Source: Favolaschia claudopus
Lineage: Eukaryota; Basidiomycota; Agaricomycetes; Agaricales; Mycenaceae
Direction: 5' to 3'
Assembly: GCA_037176885.1 (NCBI GenBank)
Contig: JAWWNJ010000122.1
Coordinates: 186,001 to 250,000 of the forward strand
DNA: 64,000 bases
The first letter of the stretch is position 1. Each line of letters opens with the position of its first letter. The notes beneath the pieces were generated by a model. The model searched no databases and was not told the DNA's origin. It worked only from the letters and a program-made list of their open reading frames with translations. A program made the position numbers and the translations under genes. Positions 1-11,464 of this stretch are shown one piece after another.

Positions 1-185
1 GGTCGCAGGGGGCGGGGTGACCGTCGCCACCCTCCGGAGGCATGGTCGAAGTGGACGCGGTGACGTGCGAAGCGGGTTATGGTAGGTGCTCCAATCGAAG
101 TGGCCCAGACGTTCCTACGCCCTTGTTCCGATCACTCTCAAAATCAATCAAACGCCAAAACCTGTCATTGAAATTACAGATTAGG
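1..185 (-). mobile_element. Partial MITE (left-arm copy of the element at 49611-49992)
   Basis: This is the mirror image of 49611-49795, the first half of a TIR element that is complete in the right arm. Only one terminal repeat and part of the centre are in the window. It abuts the truncated copia gag at 174-572. Confidence 0.7.
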
Positions 186-572
186 AAGAGTGCTGAGCAG
201 AATGAGAGGCTGAAGTTCTGGAGAGAATGGAAATTCCAGGCGTGCAAGCCTATCGAAGCAGGTTTTGATAGCAGCTACATGAAGAAGAATCTTGTTGCGG
301 TCCATGAGCTCTGGTTCGTTTTCAACAGCAAGCTTGGTGCTAAAAAGTTCTGCTAGAACAGCCATTGCAGAATCTGCACGATTTTCTGCTTCAAAACGCT
401 GGCGGAGTTTGGCCCAGAGAACTCCAGCATTGGATTCGTTGACATACTCTGCACGCAGTTCTGCTGAAAGAAGCTTCTGAATAACACCTAAAGCACGGCT
501 ATTACGTTTGCCAGGGGTATCCTTGAAAGCTACCCCACGTGATGTGCCATCACGCTCCTTTTTGGGACACAA
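174..572 (-). pseudogene. Truncated copia-type Gag (UBN2-like), left-arm copy
   Basis: The open frame of about 132 codons resembles the Gag polyprotein of Ty1/copia retrotransposons. It has a helical region with ELRAEYVNES and VLWAKLRQRF, then a segment ending LILLSTLP, where family members normally continue into a Trp-containing segment and a CCHC knuckle. Here the frame stops at the boundary of the adjoining MITE, and no ATG begins the frame, so both ends of the gene are lost. No protease, integrase or reverse transcriptase is seen nearby. The identification rests on recognising the Gag pattern by eye. Confidence 0.65.
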
Positions 573-639
573 GCTTCGATCACTGATGATTGATCAGTGA
601 TCGGCGTCTTTCCTTCACGCTCTCTTACAGCCGTTTGCA

Positions 640-1037
640 AGGCCCCCGGTCACTACCTATGAGGGCCGTCGGGATGGTGCCCAAGTTTTGAGCTGTTTTA
701 CGAGGGTCTGATTTACTCTATTTCAGACGGACATCTGGGGCAAATTTCCAGTTTTTTCGCCCGGGAGCCGTGCATGATCGATTCTTGACCGTTTATGGAC
801 GAAATTGAGCTCAAAACCGTCGAATCTCTGTTGGTTTTGGCTCCCCAACATCCTCGTTCTGGCCCGTGATTTGGCCCCAGGTCAACTTCTCCACTGTCTA
901 CAGAAAATTTCTCGCGCTGCGCGCGATTTACTCTATTTCAGCCCGACATTGGTCAATTTCGGGCTGTTTTACTCTATTTTTCGGCCGGACATTGGGCGAT
1001 TTTGGGACCTTGATTCATAGGTAGTGACCGGAGGCCT
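640..1037. mobile_element. hAT-type MITE with 8-bp TSD, nested in the left TIR of the outer MITE
   Basis: The terminal inverted repeats are AGGCCCCCGGTCACTACC and, at the other end, GGTAGTGACCGGAGGCCT. Both sides carry the 8-bp duplication CGTTTGCA (632-639 and 1038-1045), the length typical of hAT insertion. The target is the terminal repeat of the TA-flanked MITE, so this insertion is younger. The interior repeats the phrase TTTACTCTATTTC three times and has no open frame of note. Confidence 0.85.
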
Positions 1038-1212
1038 CGTTTGCATAATTCTGTGAACATGCGTTTATATTTTTCGCGCGTTACGTACGTCCTGTCAATC
1101 AACGGCAGGCTTGCCGTGGTGCTCCAACTGAGGATCTCATTTGGGCGTAGGAATTCTGCATAATCCGGTTGGTTGTTACAATTCGGCACCCACGACTGAT
1201 TGACAAGCCTTA

Positions 1213-1520
1213 CAGTTGCGGCGAGATCAATTTACTTACCAAAAATGGAAATTCCCATCAGAATCCCCCCTACCGCACAGAAAACCAGCCCGATCTGTCA
1301 TGTTTCTGACAGGTTTTGGCTGAACCTTTTGGGACAAACTGGCCGGCTATCCCGGCAAAATCAATACAAAGACACAGATTTTTCTACGCCAGACATGCAG
1401 GCTTGAGGCTCTGAGCATTTCTGTCAAGTTTTCCTTCGAAAAAACTATTCGTCTCCGACAAAAGAAGTGGATTGATGGGATTTTCCAATTTTGGTAAATA
1501 AATTGATTTCGCCGCAACTG
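1213..1520. mobile_element. TA-flanked MITE, nested near the right end of the outer MITE (left arm)
   Basis: Terminal inverted repeats of about 50 bp begin CAGTTGCGGCGAGATCAA on the left and end with CGCCGCAACTG on the right. TA dinucleotides flank both sides (1211-1212 and 1521-1522). The body is 308 bp and non-coding. Its TIR sequence differs from that of the outer element. Confidence 0.82.
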
Positions 1521-2129
1521 TACGTCACCCGCGAAATAAAAAAATGCATGTTCACGGAATTATGCAAACGGCTGTAGCTAGCCGGCTATGTGCTCGCTTG
1601 GAGCATCAATCCAAAGGTCGATGTGACGCGTTACTTGAATCTACGGTCGAAATAGTACAGTATGTGCCGCCGCTGTGCGATGCCACCAACTCAAGAGGTG
1701 TTCATTCTTAGAATTTTCCATACAACGTCGGAAAAGTGACTTAAGAGCCTCTTGCCCCTCCCTGGCTACGTAATGCTGATGTAAGCTTGCCTAATACGGT
1801 AATTTATTGACAGTTTTCTCACGATCTGAGGATACTTTCGCTCGAAAGTGCCGGGTTTGGGAATAATTTGCCACCAAAAACCCGTCGTAAAATGATCCCT
1901 TGGATTTTTGCGCCTTTCTGGCAGAAAATTTCCTCCATCTGGCTCGGGTCGGGGAACTCGGCAGATGGTTAGTATTATGTAATCTATTACATTTTCTCGC
2001 TCTTTTTTTCTTGACCCTCCCAAACGTGTTTTTGAAGCATTCCGCAACTTTGTCCAAAAAGTGAAATAAGAGGTCCGGAACCCACCCTCCCTCCTAAGGC
2101 TGTGTCTCGGCTTTTGCCGGTGAACACTC

Positions 2130-2330
2130 TCAAAACCGGACGTCCGTCCTAGACAGAATACACGATTAGCTCAGCGTCGTACGTTAGTTAACAACAACAG
2201 CTCTATTATGCACCTAGACAGAATACACGATTAGCTAGGGAATACTGTAAGTAATGTATTCCTGGGTACAGAATAATAGAAGCCTCACCTCAGCGTCGTG
2301 TTAGTTAACAACAACAGCTGAGGAAAAGCT
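2130..2330 (-). repeat. LTR-like fragment with duplicated 52-bp module
   Basis: A module beginning AGACAGAATACACGATTAGC and ending AACAACAACAGCT occurs at 2151-2204. It occurs again split in two (2216-2236 and 2292-2322) around an inserted segment of about 55 bp. The layout resembles a rearranged LTR end, perhaps from the same copia family as the Gag fragment at 174-572, which lies downstream in the same orientation. No second LTR was found, so the assignment is tentative. Confidence 0.4.
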
Positions 2331-2704
2331 TGGCGCGTGACGTGACGTGACATGTCACCGCTAGCGATGACGCAGTTAGATTTTAGGTTTGGCTCGCTCG
2401 CTTCCCGTTGGTTTCGACAAACACCTCTTGCACCAACTTGGGTTTTGAGTTTTTGACGCAAGCATCAGGTAAAAGACAATAAAAGAGAACGGACAGCTGG
2501 TGCAGCAGCAGCACAGTTTGCTTGGCATCCGTGCTGCTGCGCAGTAGACCTGCACTGGACCGACGCTGCCGTACCTCATATCACATTCCGCGCTTCAGCC
2601 CGCCTGCTCTCGCTCCCTCGACGACAATTAGGTTCAAACTTGCGATCGCTTAAGGCAAGTACCACTCAGTTCAAACTTCGGCTCGACTCCGATGAATTCG
2701 AAAT

Positions 2705-2944
2705 ATATAAATTCATTTTTCAGTAAGTATTCTAGTTTCAACCCCAAAGGAACTTGAGAATGTAGTTTTGGGGATAGTTCCTCCGAAGTTTTGAATGAAG
2801 TTCAACGTTCAACTTGCGACCGGAAGTTTTGAATCTGAAGTTGAACTTGTAGTCAAAGTTGAACTTGGATGAAGTTCGGCATCAGCAAAATGTAGTCTTA
2901 CTGATTCTCATTTAGATCCTGGTGAGTTTTTATGTACCAGAAGT
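2705..2944 (-). repeat. Single copy of an AAGTTCAACTT-rich direct-repeat unit (left arm)
   Basis: Mirror of 46852-47091. The unit is built of many copies of the near-palindrome AAGTTCAACTT. The right arm has a second copy just outside its inner boundary (42082-42349); the left arm has only this one. Confidence 0.75.
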
Positions 2945-5900
2945 TTGAATGATCTATTGACAGAGCCCCAAACTGGAACTCATCATTCGGCTAAGACCGG
3001 CAACTACAACATCCTGATCTTGTTGATGCGCGCCTAGCACATTGATCCTTTTCTCGGCATTGTTCTCAGTTGCTTCGACTTATTCCAAAATATTTACGCT
3101 CGGCGTCACGCATCAGGGTAGTGCCGAGATGCCGTCGCGTGACCTGATCGCTCGGTGATCGTTCCCAATCGGGAAACTCACTTTCGTCGGCAGCGGCGCG
3201 TTGGCCTCGCTATAATTGCGGTTCCAATGGCTTTGATAACTCAATATAACGTGTACATGTATATGAATCTTAGGTTGAAAGCTCCAGGGAATCAATACAG
3301 GCCGAAATTAGGAGAATCTACTGTGAAATTTGTATATTTTCAGCTGTTAGGCTCAGTTTTGAGTTTTCGGCCGAATTTAGGGCTGCATGTCTGCTGAATA
3401 ACGTGTTCAAGCTCCTGAATTCATTCTTGAGTCTATCAGAGGCGGAGAAAGTGTTCTGAGTACATATGGCGGAGAAATGGTGAAGAGAACCCTTTGATTT
3501 CCTTTTGGATGTTCAACTTGGCTTCGACGCGATTTTACGCCGAATATGCAGCCTCTTTGAACATTCTGAAGACGTAGTATCTTCAGGTAAGTCTAGTAGA
3601 TTCTCCCCAAAGACTCACTAGAGCAGAGAGCGCCGGAATAAAGCACATCGAATTATTTTGCTGCGTAAGTGATCTGGGGAGCGTAAGTAGCGTAAGTACT
3701 TACGCGCGGTAAATTTACGGTAAGATCGTAAAGTTTGTAAATCGGCCCTCGGCTAAAGGTCCAGGGCTTCCCATACGCGGTATATGGCCGTAAATCCATC
3801 ACGCCCGCTTAGCGGTGCGATCAAAATTTACTTTCTCAACTTACTGCGCCAGTGGGCGTTTTGGCCAGCGTTCCGACGCGTTTTGAGCGTGTTTTATAGT
3901 AACATGCATATGACAATATATTCTAAGCTCTAAAAAACGCGTCTTATCGACGTGTATGGCACCCAAATCAGCCAACTTACATCACCCCCATCAAAACAAC
4001 ACTTAGTGCAATATCGGACTTGCGCGTGCGCAGAACCGTATCAACATCCAGGGTCTAGCTAAATACATGTATATGAAGAGTTCTGGGTCATTTTCTGAGC
4101 ATGGGAACCCGATTCCAACCTGAAATAATTGCTTTTTTCGTGAAAACCTCATGGATTGGAATGTGCTGCTTCCTCAGCTTCAACAGGTAGTTTAGAAGAC
4201 TCTCTGGACCTCTCAATTGCGTGGTTAGGAGGTATAACATTTTTGAGTGAATATACACGAGTCCTACGTCCTGAAAAGCATGCACAAGTAGTAAAGAAGC
4301 CACTGATTCCAACTGAGGTCTATCTGTCTATCCCAAGAGCCATTAAATCAATGTACATCCCTTTCCCACTAGTAGTTCTGTTAGTATGGACTACATAATG
4401 AGTCTCTGGCCTCAGAAATACAGCTTTATTGCGCCTGGAGCTCAGCACTGAACCCGGTATGCATGTTGCCTTGTTTCTCACCCAAACACCCCCTTAAAAC
4501 ATGTATTTCTGTCCAAGAAGGTAGATATTGACTATAGAAACTCATCAACTGAGATTAGCTTCCAATTAGAGCACTCAGGATGAAGGACCGCGCGAGGTTG
4601 CACTTTGGTTCCTAAACAGGAAATATATTGACAGCTGATGCGATTTTGATGCCGGCTCGGCGATTTACCGTGACGTGACATATTTACTGATCAAAACGTA
4701 AATATAAGCAGATAAAGAGACTTCTTCCTAACACCTGATGTACTGTATAAGCTTCATTTTTTTCTTATCATCCTTTACCATTATCTGTATCAAATGTAAA
4801 TACCATGTAATATTTCCCCCCCAGATGTCAACCTGATCGAAGCTGTTGCTTCCCGTGTCGCTTCGTACAGACTCCTCGTCATAATTCTCCTGAGTCCCAT
4901 TCACTTTGAATGCGAGGCTAGCATCCAAGCTTCTGAAAATTTTCATCGCTTTGGAGAAAAGCTAATGTTGTGAGCTAACCACCGTTGCAACTTTGAAGAG
5001 ATGACACTGTTTGTTCACTTTGAGACAGGGCAAGCGCCCACACATCAGTCTCTCGACACATTTGACTTTCTAATACCTCGGTTGTGTTGAAAGGGACTGG
5101 GCCTTGAGAGATGAACACCATAAAAATTGGTATAATTATAAGTCGGCTTTTGTGGTCTGAATTCAGGAATCCACATACCATAACATCTGCTTGAATCAGA
5201 TAGATCTAGAATTGTGTTTCACGAAGTACACAAATTAGGACTAGAGGTTTATTCTCACCTGCCAGTAGTTGAGTGTCTTTCAGTAGGACAAAGTGGGTCC
5301 TGACTTGATTCAAGTGGAAAACTTGACCGGAAAAAGCAACATTCTGCCATCACGGTGACTGGTGTATTGAGAGATATTGGCTTGGTTCACAATTGGGTTG
5401 CCCAAATCAACCGGTGAAATGGCAGAGCAGCTTCATACCCGAATCAATATTGAGAATTGATGAAGCAAGACTTATGAATACAGAAACTCTAACCTGAAGA
5501 CCCCTGATGGTTGATTGTAGAGGGCACCACAGATGAGTAGCGAAATTGAATCACAGGTGAACATCTTATTGAACTGCGAGGTTAGTGAGATTAATTTGAA
5601 GAAGGGAAGGAACCATACAGACTTATCTGTGTTTGAATGAAAACCCATTGACACTCCGTCTCTGACAAGGTTGAAGGCCGTTGCCTAAATTGAGGCGTTG
5701 GGAACTACGAGTCTACGACGCGTATTCAGATCGAATTCAGATGCCCGTTCAGTCGGTGATAATAAGTTCAAATTACCTTTGTGTTGATCGATAATATACA
5801 TACTGTATGTGTGGATGCGTGCTTCGACTCGGCATAGGTTGCTTTCAGAATTGTTAACCAGTGGTAAAGTTAATAATTCAGTCGTTCACCTGACATAACT

Positions 5901-7479
5901 TTGTCGTAGTAGGGGAGGAACTCCGATCCGAAGAAGGGGAGATGAGTGCGGAAGGACATGTACATGCGAATTTCGATCTGCTCGGATTTCCCGAACACAG
6001 TCAGTTGAACATTAACAGCGCTGGATGGGTTACTGGGTAGGTATTACTAGGTAAGTGGCAAAACTCGAAGCTTAGAACATCCTTGCCTAGTACTTATTGG
6101 TATCTCCGAGTCAGATTGATTCAGGGTCAGCGGGAAACTGTATTGCCCACCTCAGCCATGATTTGAATCCCGACAGCTCAACACAACCTCCAAAAAATTC
6201 AGTCAGCATGAGTTTTTTAGTCAATAGGCGGAGACAGAAAGCGATAGACTTGGAAGAGATGGACTTGTTGAAGCGTAAAAAAAAATGGATATAATCTTGG
6301 TCCTCAAGTTTGAGTGGGCGGAAATTTTGAATCGCTCAACGCCGATTCAAAAATAATGCATGAAAATCTGTTGATGTGAAGAACTTTCAATATCAACAGT
6401 CAGTAAGTTGAAGCTCTCAGAACTTTCCTGGAATTCGAGTCTAGTCCGTTGATAGTCAAGACATTGGAGGTGGGTCCCAAATGGTATTGAAGTTTGAAAT
6501 CCCGGATTCAAAAACTAGTAGATTTGATTCCGAAAAATCAAAAACCTGATGAAATGAATAGTCTATTGACAAGACTTTGTTCCACAGTAATTTACTCGGC
6601 TGCAATGTAGATTAAATTAAGGCAGCAAGCGCAAGAAAAGGGATAAAATCCGCGCACCGAGACGTCAAGAGACCGGTTCATTGAATCAACAAAGAAGAAA
6701 ATTGATTAGAACAAAATGTGTCTAACCTCCGAGTCGAAGAAAAGGCTGCCAATTCTGTAAACTCAAGCACTGTGTGATTACAAGTTCACAACCGAATAAG
6801 TAGTGACTGACAACATCAACAGCAGAGCTCCCAAAGCTTTAAATTTCTTGAGAAATTCAATGTGAATGGAAACGGCCCAGTAATACAATTCATAATGTGA
6901 GCAACTCGTAGCAACCCTAGCTCAGCATCGGCATGTATCCCAACTGTGATGGAGTTGAATGAAGAACTCACAGAAGGCTGATCCTCCGAGATTTGAATTA
7001 ACCTTTTTCTGTAAAGTCCCAGACACAAGTCAGTTTGAGACTTCGAGCGCTCCTAATCGAGGGTGTTGAGTCAGTGTTGAGTCAATGTTGAGTCCTGAAG
7101 AGTTTGAATTATGACGATCTTCGAAATGGCAGATCATTGGGACAGAAAGACTTTTTAGAAGAGATAATACTTTGAGAAGAGGTGTAGGAAATGGTGTAGA
7201 ATACCTGTATAGTGCCTAGCGACTCGAAGTGCAAGCTTGGGGTTAGATTGATGGGGAAACCGATTCGGGGCGTGTGATCCGCCATCACATAAACTGATGA
7301 TCATTGATGCATGATAGTGGCTGGGCCCATCAAATCTGCCAACGAAGTTGAACTTGAAGTTCAAGCCCCAAAACTTCGACCACTGCCAAACCTCGTGTAA
7401 CAAGTGCCATTTGTGATCTTCGTCCTCTCCAAACCGCTCAACTTCCAGCTAGGCGCGTTGTGAAAGAGTGACTGTACCA
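2945..7479. other. Left-arm interior, no recognisable gene
   Basis: All open frames here are shorter than about 85 codons and recur only because the arm is duplicated. No conserved motif was recognised. The sequence is AT-rich with repeated GTAAATTTACGG-like and AAGTTCAA-like words (3665-3985, 7340-7385), suggesting decayed mobile elements. A polypurine/GT-rich indel block at 7184-7240 separates it from the right-arm copy. Confidence 0.5.
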
Positions 7480-7890
7480 GCCTCCAAGTCCTGGTCAACG
7501 CGCATCCCAAGCAGCCGATCATGTAGTGTTGCCGCGGCTCGGCTCAGCTCGGCTGAGCCGATAGAGCCGAGCTATTTTAAGCTGAGCCAGCCGTTGCCAA
7601 GGCAGCTCCACGTGGCTCGGCTCAGGCTCAAGCCGGCTTGAGCCCGGCTCAGCCGCAGCTTGCGACTTTCCACCACATCGCCTGCTGTGGTGCTCTCGGT
7701 GCGCTCATTGCTCCCAAATGCTCACCTGTCTTCCTCCTTCGATGTCTGGCTTCTACTCCCCGCGTTTCAATCGCCCACGTGTCCGCTGTCCTGGTCAATA
7801 GAACTCTCATCTCGGCGACAATACTTCATGTTTCTGCTGGATAAAGGCAAACTGAGGGTAAATGGCGATGCATTTGCCTCTTCCCCTCCA

Positions 7891-8583
7891 GAAGACCAAA
7901 CCCACGCCGCGAACTGTGACTGTCACGCCGTCACATTCGCGAAGCCAATTTCCCTCTACTTACCCCAGGCCCGCCTTATTTTGCTGGAATTGCCCTCCCA
8001 CTGGCGCACATCTGTTATCTTGCATACCAGTGGTGTTTTCCCTCAATTTTTCCACTGCTTCCGGTCGGTCAACGCAAAAATTGGCATCCCCGCCGACATT
8101 TGCGGCGCACCACTGCGTGGAGCTGCCGCGCGGCGTGTATGACAATTTTCTTGTTGACCGACCGGAAGCAGCTCCAAAATTTCGGAGTACTTGCCGCTGT
8201 ATTTTCGTGTTGAATAGGCTTTTTTCTTTGTTTTGTGAGTGGTACTGTGTTGCGGGCGCCGGCCCGGACGGCTGGGGTTTTCCACCCCAGACCCCGACCG
8301 CTGCGCGGCGCTTTCCGCTCGCCGCGGAGGCCCACTGCGTGGAGCTACTTAGCGCTCGCCGCGCGGCTCAAAATAAACATGTACAGTTGTTTGATGACGA
8401 AATAAAAACACAAGGGTGGGGATCGAACTTGCGACCACCCGCAAAACATAATAGCTATGCAGCCATACACAATACCCATAGAAGAACGAACAGATACAAG
8501 TCTGTGGATCATTAACTATATCATAGGGATTCTACACCGTCACACCGTCACTGTGACAGTTCGCGGCGTGAGTTCAAATTCCC
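7891..8583 (-). mobile_element. 693-bp element, copy 1 (inverted relative to 17454-18146)
   Basis: This is practically identical to the reverse complement of 17454-18146; several open frames of 60-88 codons match exactly. Its own ends are imperfectly inverted around CACGCCGCGAACTGT. An internal inverted pair, CTTCCGGTCGGTCAAC and its complement, lies at about 8058-8170. The tRNA-like segment described for copy 2 is on the minus strand at about 8405-8470. No clear target duplication is visible for this copy. The longest open frames are GC-rich and lack known motifs, so I regard the element as non-coding. Confidence 0.8.
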
Positions 8584-9526
8584 ACTCCAGGGTCGCACTC
8601 CGGTGTTATGCTCGCAGCACGCTCGTACAAGAAGTCAGTAATCTACGCCTTTTCTTCCCAGTTTTAATTTCCTCAAACGGATCGCGCACCGATGTAGTAC
8701 TACATTCGCTCGAACATTTGCAGGGCTCCGTATGGACATATGTCAGGGTCGACCTTCTATCCGTGTTTTGGGGTCCTGAATCTATCTTCGTGCGTTCGGT
8801 ACCCCAGACCTAGCTACACTATAAGTATCTCATGCCTAACTTTCACAGGTTTTGTCGACATTCCAATGCCTGCTAACTGTCGCCCGACTACAAACGGTAT
8901 ATTCTTCACGCCTTGCTTACTGCTAATCCTTGCTTGATACAATACAGAACACTCACCGGCCCAATCGCACGCCAGTCAAGGCAGTCACGATGCAACTGAA
9001 CAAGACGAGACGTCATCTACGCCTCATTCACCTCCTCAGCCTACAACGAGCCACCAGCGTCAACCTTACCCCCGCCCCGAATCTCCCGTGCTTCCCATCG
9101 AACGAGGTAGCGAGAATTCTGCGACACGTAGGTTTTCTATTCCCCCCCCCCTTTTTTTTTGTCGTTTTAGCTTGATCTCACGACCAATTTCAGTCCGCCC
9201 GGAGGTCTACACTCGCGACCTCTTCAATAACCACGTTCTACACACTCCTGCTCCCTGCACCGATCGTCCGTGTGTAAATTTTGCCGGACCCGCCAGCGGT
9301 GACGAAGAATCTTGTTCCGATATGCCAGCGACTTGTCGCTGTCCTTTGCCGACTCGCACGACTTCCTCCGGCCCTTGCCAGCCTCCTTTCACCCCACTCA
9401 CATTTCGGAGACAGTCCAATCAAAGCACCGAGCGCTCTGGGTCCGTTCAGGACATCTCTTTTCACGGTGTGTATTGTGAATGCTTATTCATATGAATGCT
9501 TTGATTGACTGGATCCCCCCACCTTG
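8584..9526. other. Interior of the hAT-like element, no assignable gene
   Basis: Open frames reach 135 codons (9088-9495, +) but show no recognised motif and contain a homopolymer C10/T9 run at about 9140-9160. A degraded N-terminal part of the hAT transposase may lie here; I could not support it. Confidence 0.3.
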
Positions 9527-9606
9527 GATGCATCACTGCGGACAACGCGGAAAGCAATGCCACTTTCATGGCTGAATTCAGAGACTCTCTATCAAAAATG
9601 GTCAGA
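9527..9606 (+). pseudogene. hAT transposase remnant
   Basis: The plus-strand frame reads ITADNAESNATFMAEF. This resembles the hAT transposase catalytic segment in which an acidic residue sits in a (T)xDNAxxN motif before the helix leading to the RCxxHxxNL motif. The frame ends at a TGA at about 9606 and shifts afterwards, and the RCxxHxxNL motif was not found. It fits its position inside an element with TAGTG-type ends. The short match is the only evidence. Confidence 0.45.
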
Positions 9607-10972
9607 GATTGAATTCCATCTCGAGAATGCTGACAGACGAGTAGATAGGGTGAATAGAGGCAGAGGCCAACGGCAGCGAATACTAAATACAGATGTTTGA
9701 GTCCGTTTCTTCCAATCCCACATTCTCGTTGGCAACTCAATCCTCCGATGTATAATCATCACTTTACAACATATGACTTCAAGTTTTTGTACGATGCACT
9801 TTACAATGAGCAAATGTTACTGGATCTGTCTGTGAGAGTCGTGATGACTGTGAATATGTTTGTACGATGCCTGAGTCGTACTAAATAGCACAAACTGATG
9901 ACGGGTCCAAACCAAGCATCGTTCTCAACCAAATTCTCGCTTAGAGGCCGATCCCAAGCGACAAGGGTATATGAGAGGATGCTGGAAGACAACCGTTCAA
10001 AGAGTACTTAGTTCCGGTGTCGGGTGGAGGGCAATGCAAGTCGGTAGATGGATTCAAAGTGCAGATTCAATGTTAGGAGAGCAAGAGATACAAGAAAATT
10101 CTAGCTCGGAACTACAAGATGTCGTCGGCGACAGTCACCAAGAGGAATTATCATAATCACCTTGTCCGCCCCAGGCCCACTTGACCCACGAATCAATTCA
10201 CACAAGCGAAAAGCCAAGAAACAAGCCCGTGAATTGCCTCGTATGAAGAAGAAATAGCTGTGGCGTCCCCAAGAGCGATGTAGGTGGTGTAGGAGCGTTC
10301 CACTGTGAAAAAATGTGAAGTCAGCTCTCACTCTCAAAGAAAGCCAGAGTTAAGCGCCAAAGTAACCCCAGGTGTGCGCGTAAACCGGAGGTGTGGTGTT
10401 AAAACTTGGTTAAGCCCCTGCTTTAGCATCCAGATGAAGGCTAAGTACATCGTCTGAGCAGTGGATGGGTGGAGATAGCGAGAAACTTTGATTTCGACTT
10501 GGTTTTGACCGCCATCGCTCCCTAATTGCCCGTAAGACTGCGGTGGGAGGCTTGCTGGAGGTCGCCCGTCTCGTATTCAGGGACTACAAAGCTTCTGAAA
10601 GGTAGAAAAGAAGGCCAAGTCATCATAGCGGCCGTCGAGATGCGTAGAAAGAAATTTTTTGTCTGAGCCGTTGCAGAGCCGTGACTGAGCCGCAAGCTAC
10701 ATAAGCCAGCCGTCAAAAATAGCTCGGCTCGGCTTGGTGATGGCTGGTGATGGCTCCAGAGCCATCAAAAGCCGAGCCGAGCTAGCCGAAGCCGAGCCGC
10801 GGCAGCACTAAGCCGATGTGTGTCCCCCACATCTTTAATATCCCAAATCTTCGCCAACTCCGCCTTCCTCGCCTCTGCCTCCTCCACCGACGACGACGCT
10901 GTGCCATGGATTAGGTATTAGCCTTGGATGCCTTGCGTCAGTCATGTACCACTTGTTCAGGTGCCAAACCAA

Positions 10973-11392
10973 TTACCAGATGCCATGTAGATTCAGTTGA
11001 CGCAGCATAGGTAACGTCAAAGCGTCAAGTAAATCTTCGCGAGGTGAGTCCTCCGCATTTCCTATCACTGTCAAGCTCTGCAATTTTGGAAGACTTGGGA
11101 TCGCGGGGAGAAGATCGTCGCAGTCCACTATCACTGCACGAAAGCACGAAAGATTCTTAGCTTCACTAAGAATTGTCGCGCACTCTTGCGGAGAAAGAAG
11201 GGTTGGCTCCAAATGAGATAGGTTAGCCCACGGCAAAGCGATAATGTCGGGCTCGAAGCACACGGATAACCTCACAGAGTGCAGTTGAGGAGCATCGCTG
11301 AACATATGAGATCGGATGATCTGGGCCTGGCATGGGGACATCGCACGGTCGATGCTCAACCATGCCCGCCACAACGAGCCGTCTTCGCCCAC
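10973..11392 (-). pseudogene. F-box/LRR-like protein fragment
   Basis: The frame contains LWRAWLSIDRAMSPCQAQII, then LPWANLSHLEPTLLSPQECA, then short leucine-rich units ending LTLPMLRQLNLHGIW. This style is typical of Agaricomycete F-box-like proteins after the F-box: a Trp-rich 'LW' segment followed by irregular LRR-like strands. No ATG opens the frame, the N-terminal F-box is missing, and upstream the frame meets the T-rich flank of a MITE (11465-11657). The total is about 140 codons against the usual 400-550. It is probably a dead fragment. Confidence 0.55.
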
Positions 11393-11464
11393 TGCTTCCC
11401 AAGAATCTTTTTGTCTTTTCGACTTTTTTCACAACTTTTTTTCCATGTCTTCTCAAAACAAGAG

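Larger units (their letters stand above)
628..1574. mobile_element. TA-flanked MITE carrying two nested MITEs (left arm)
   Basis: The ends are inverted copies starting CAGCCGTTTGCATAATTC, interrupted on the left by the nested element at 640-1037. They are flanked by TA at 626-627 and 1575-1576, as for Tc1/mariner-type elements. Homology between the ends extends about 60 bp (GTGAACATGC, then T-rich, then ACGTAC). Without its two insertions the element would be about 230 bp with no coding capacity. Confidence 0.8.
1..7479 (+). repeat. Left arm of 7.4-kb inverted repeat (cut by window edge)
   Basis: This segment is the reverse complement of 42370-49795. Base 1 pairs with 49795, and the coordinate sum stays at 49796 through about 3.4 kb, so there is no net indel there; it is 49792 at 4.7-6.3 kb. 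Open frames at 42-356, 174-572, 2376-2579 and 3155-3397 have identical translations in the other arm. Small indels begin near 3.5 kb, and a block of about 54 bp at roughly 7184-7240 is absent from the right arm. The match stops at 7479. The outer end is not visible: base 1 falls in the middle of a MITE that is complete in the right arm, so the arm probably continues to the left. Confidence 0.97.
7522..10810 (+). mobile_element. Decayed hAT-like element with GAGCCG-rich ends
   Basis: The ends are inverted: TAGTGTTGCCGCGGCTCGGC on the left, and AGCCGAGCCGCGGCAGCACT ending near 10810 on the right. Both subterminal regions (7522-7660 and 10665-10810) are packed with GAGCCG/CGGCTC words. AGCCGATC precedes the left end (7513-7520) and AGCCGATG follows the right end (10811-10818), a possible degraded 8-bp duplication, although a 3-bp gap on the left makes this uncertain. 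A hAT transposase-like remnant lies at 9527-9606, and a 693-bp element is inserted at 7891-8583. Confidence 0.6.

Noticed and set aside
1091..1210. Further nested element bounded by CTGTCAATCA/TGATTGACA
   Set aside because: Only about 10 bp pair and no target duplication is visible; too weak to call.
7862..8515. Open frame of 217 codons (and its mirror at 17522-18121)
   Set aside because: It lies inside the 693-bp repeated element, is biased by GC-rich repeat sequence, has no motif, and frames on the opposite strand are equally long.
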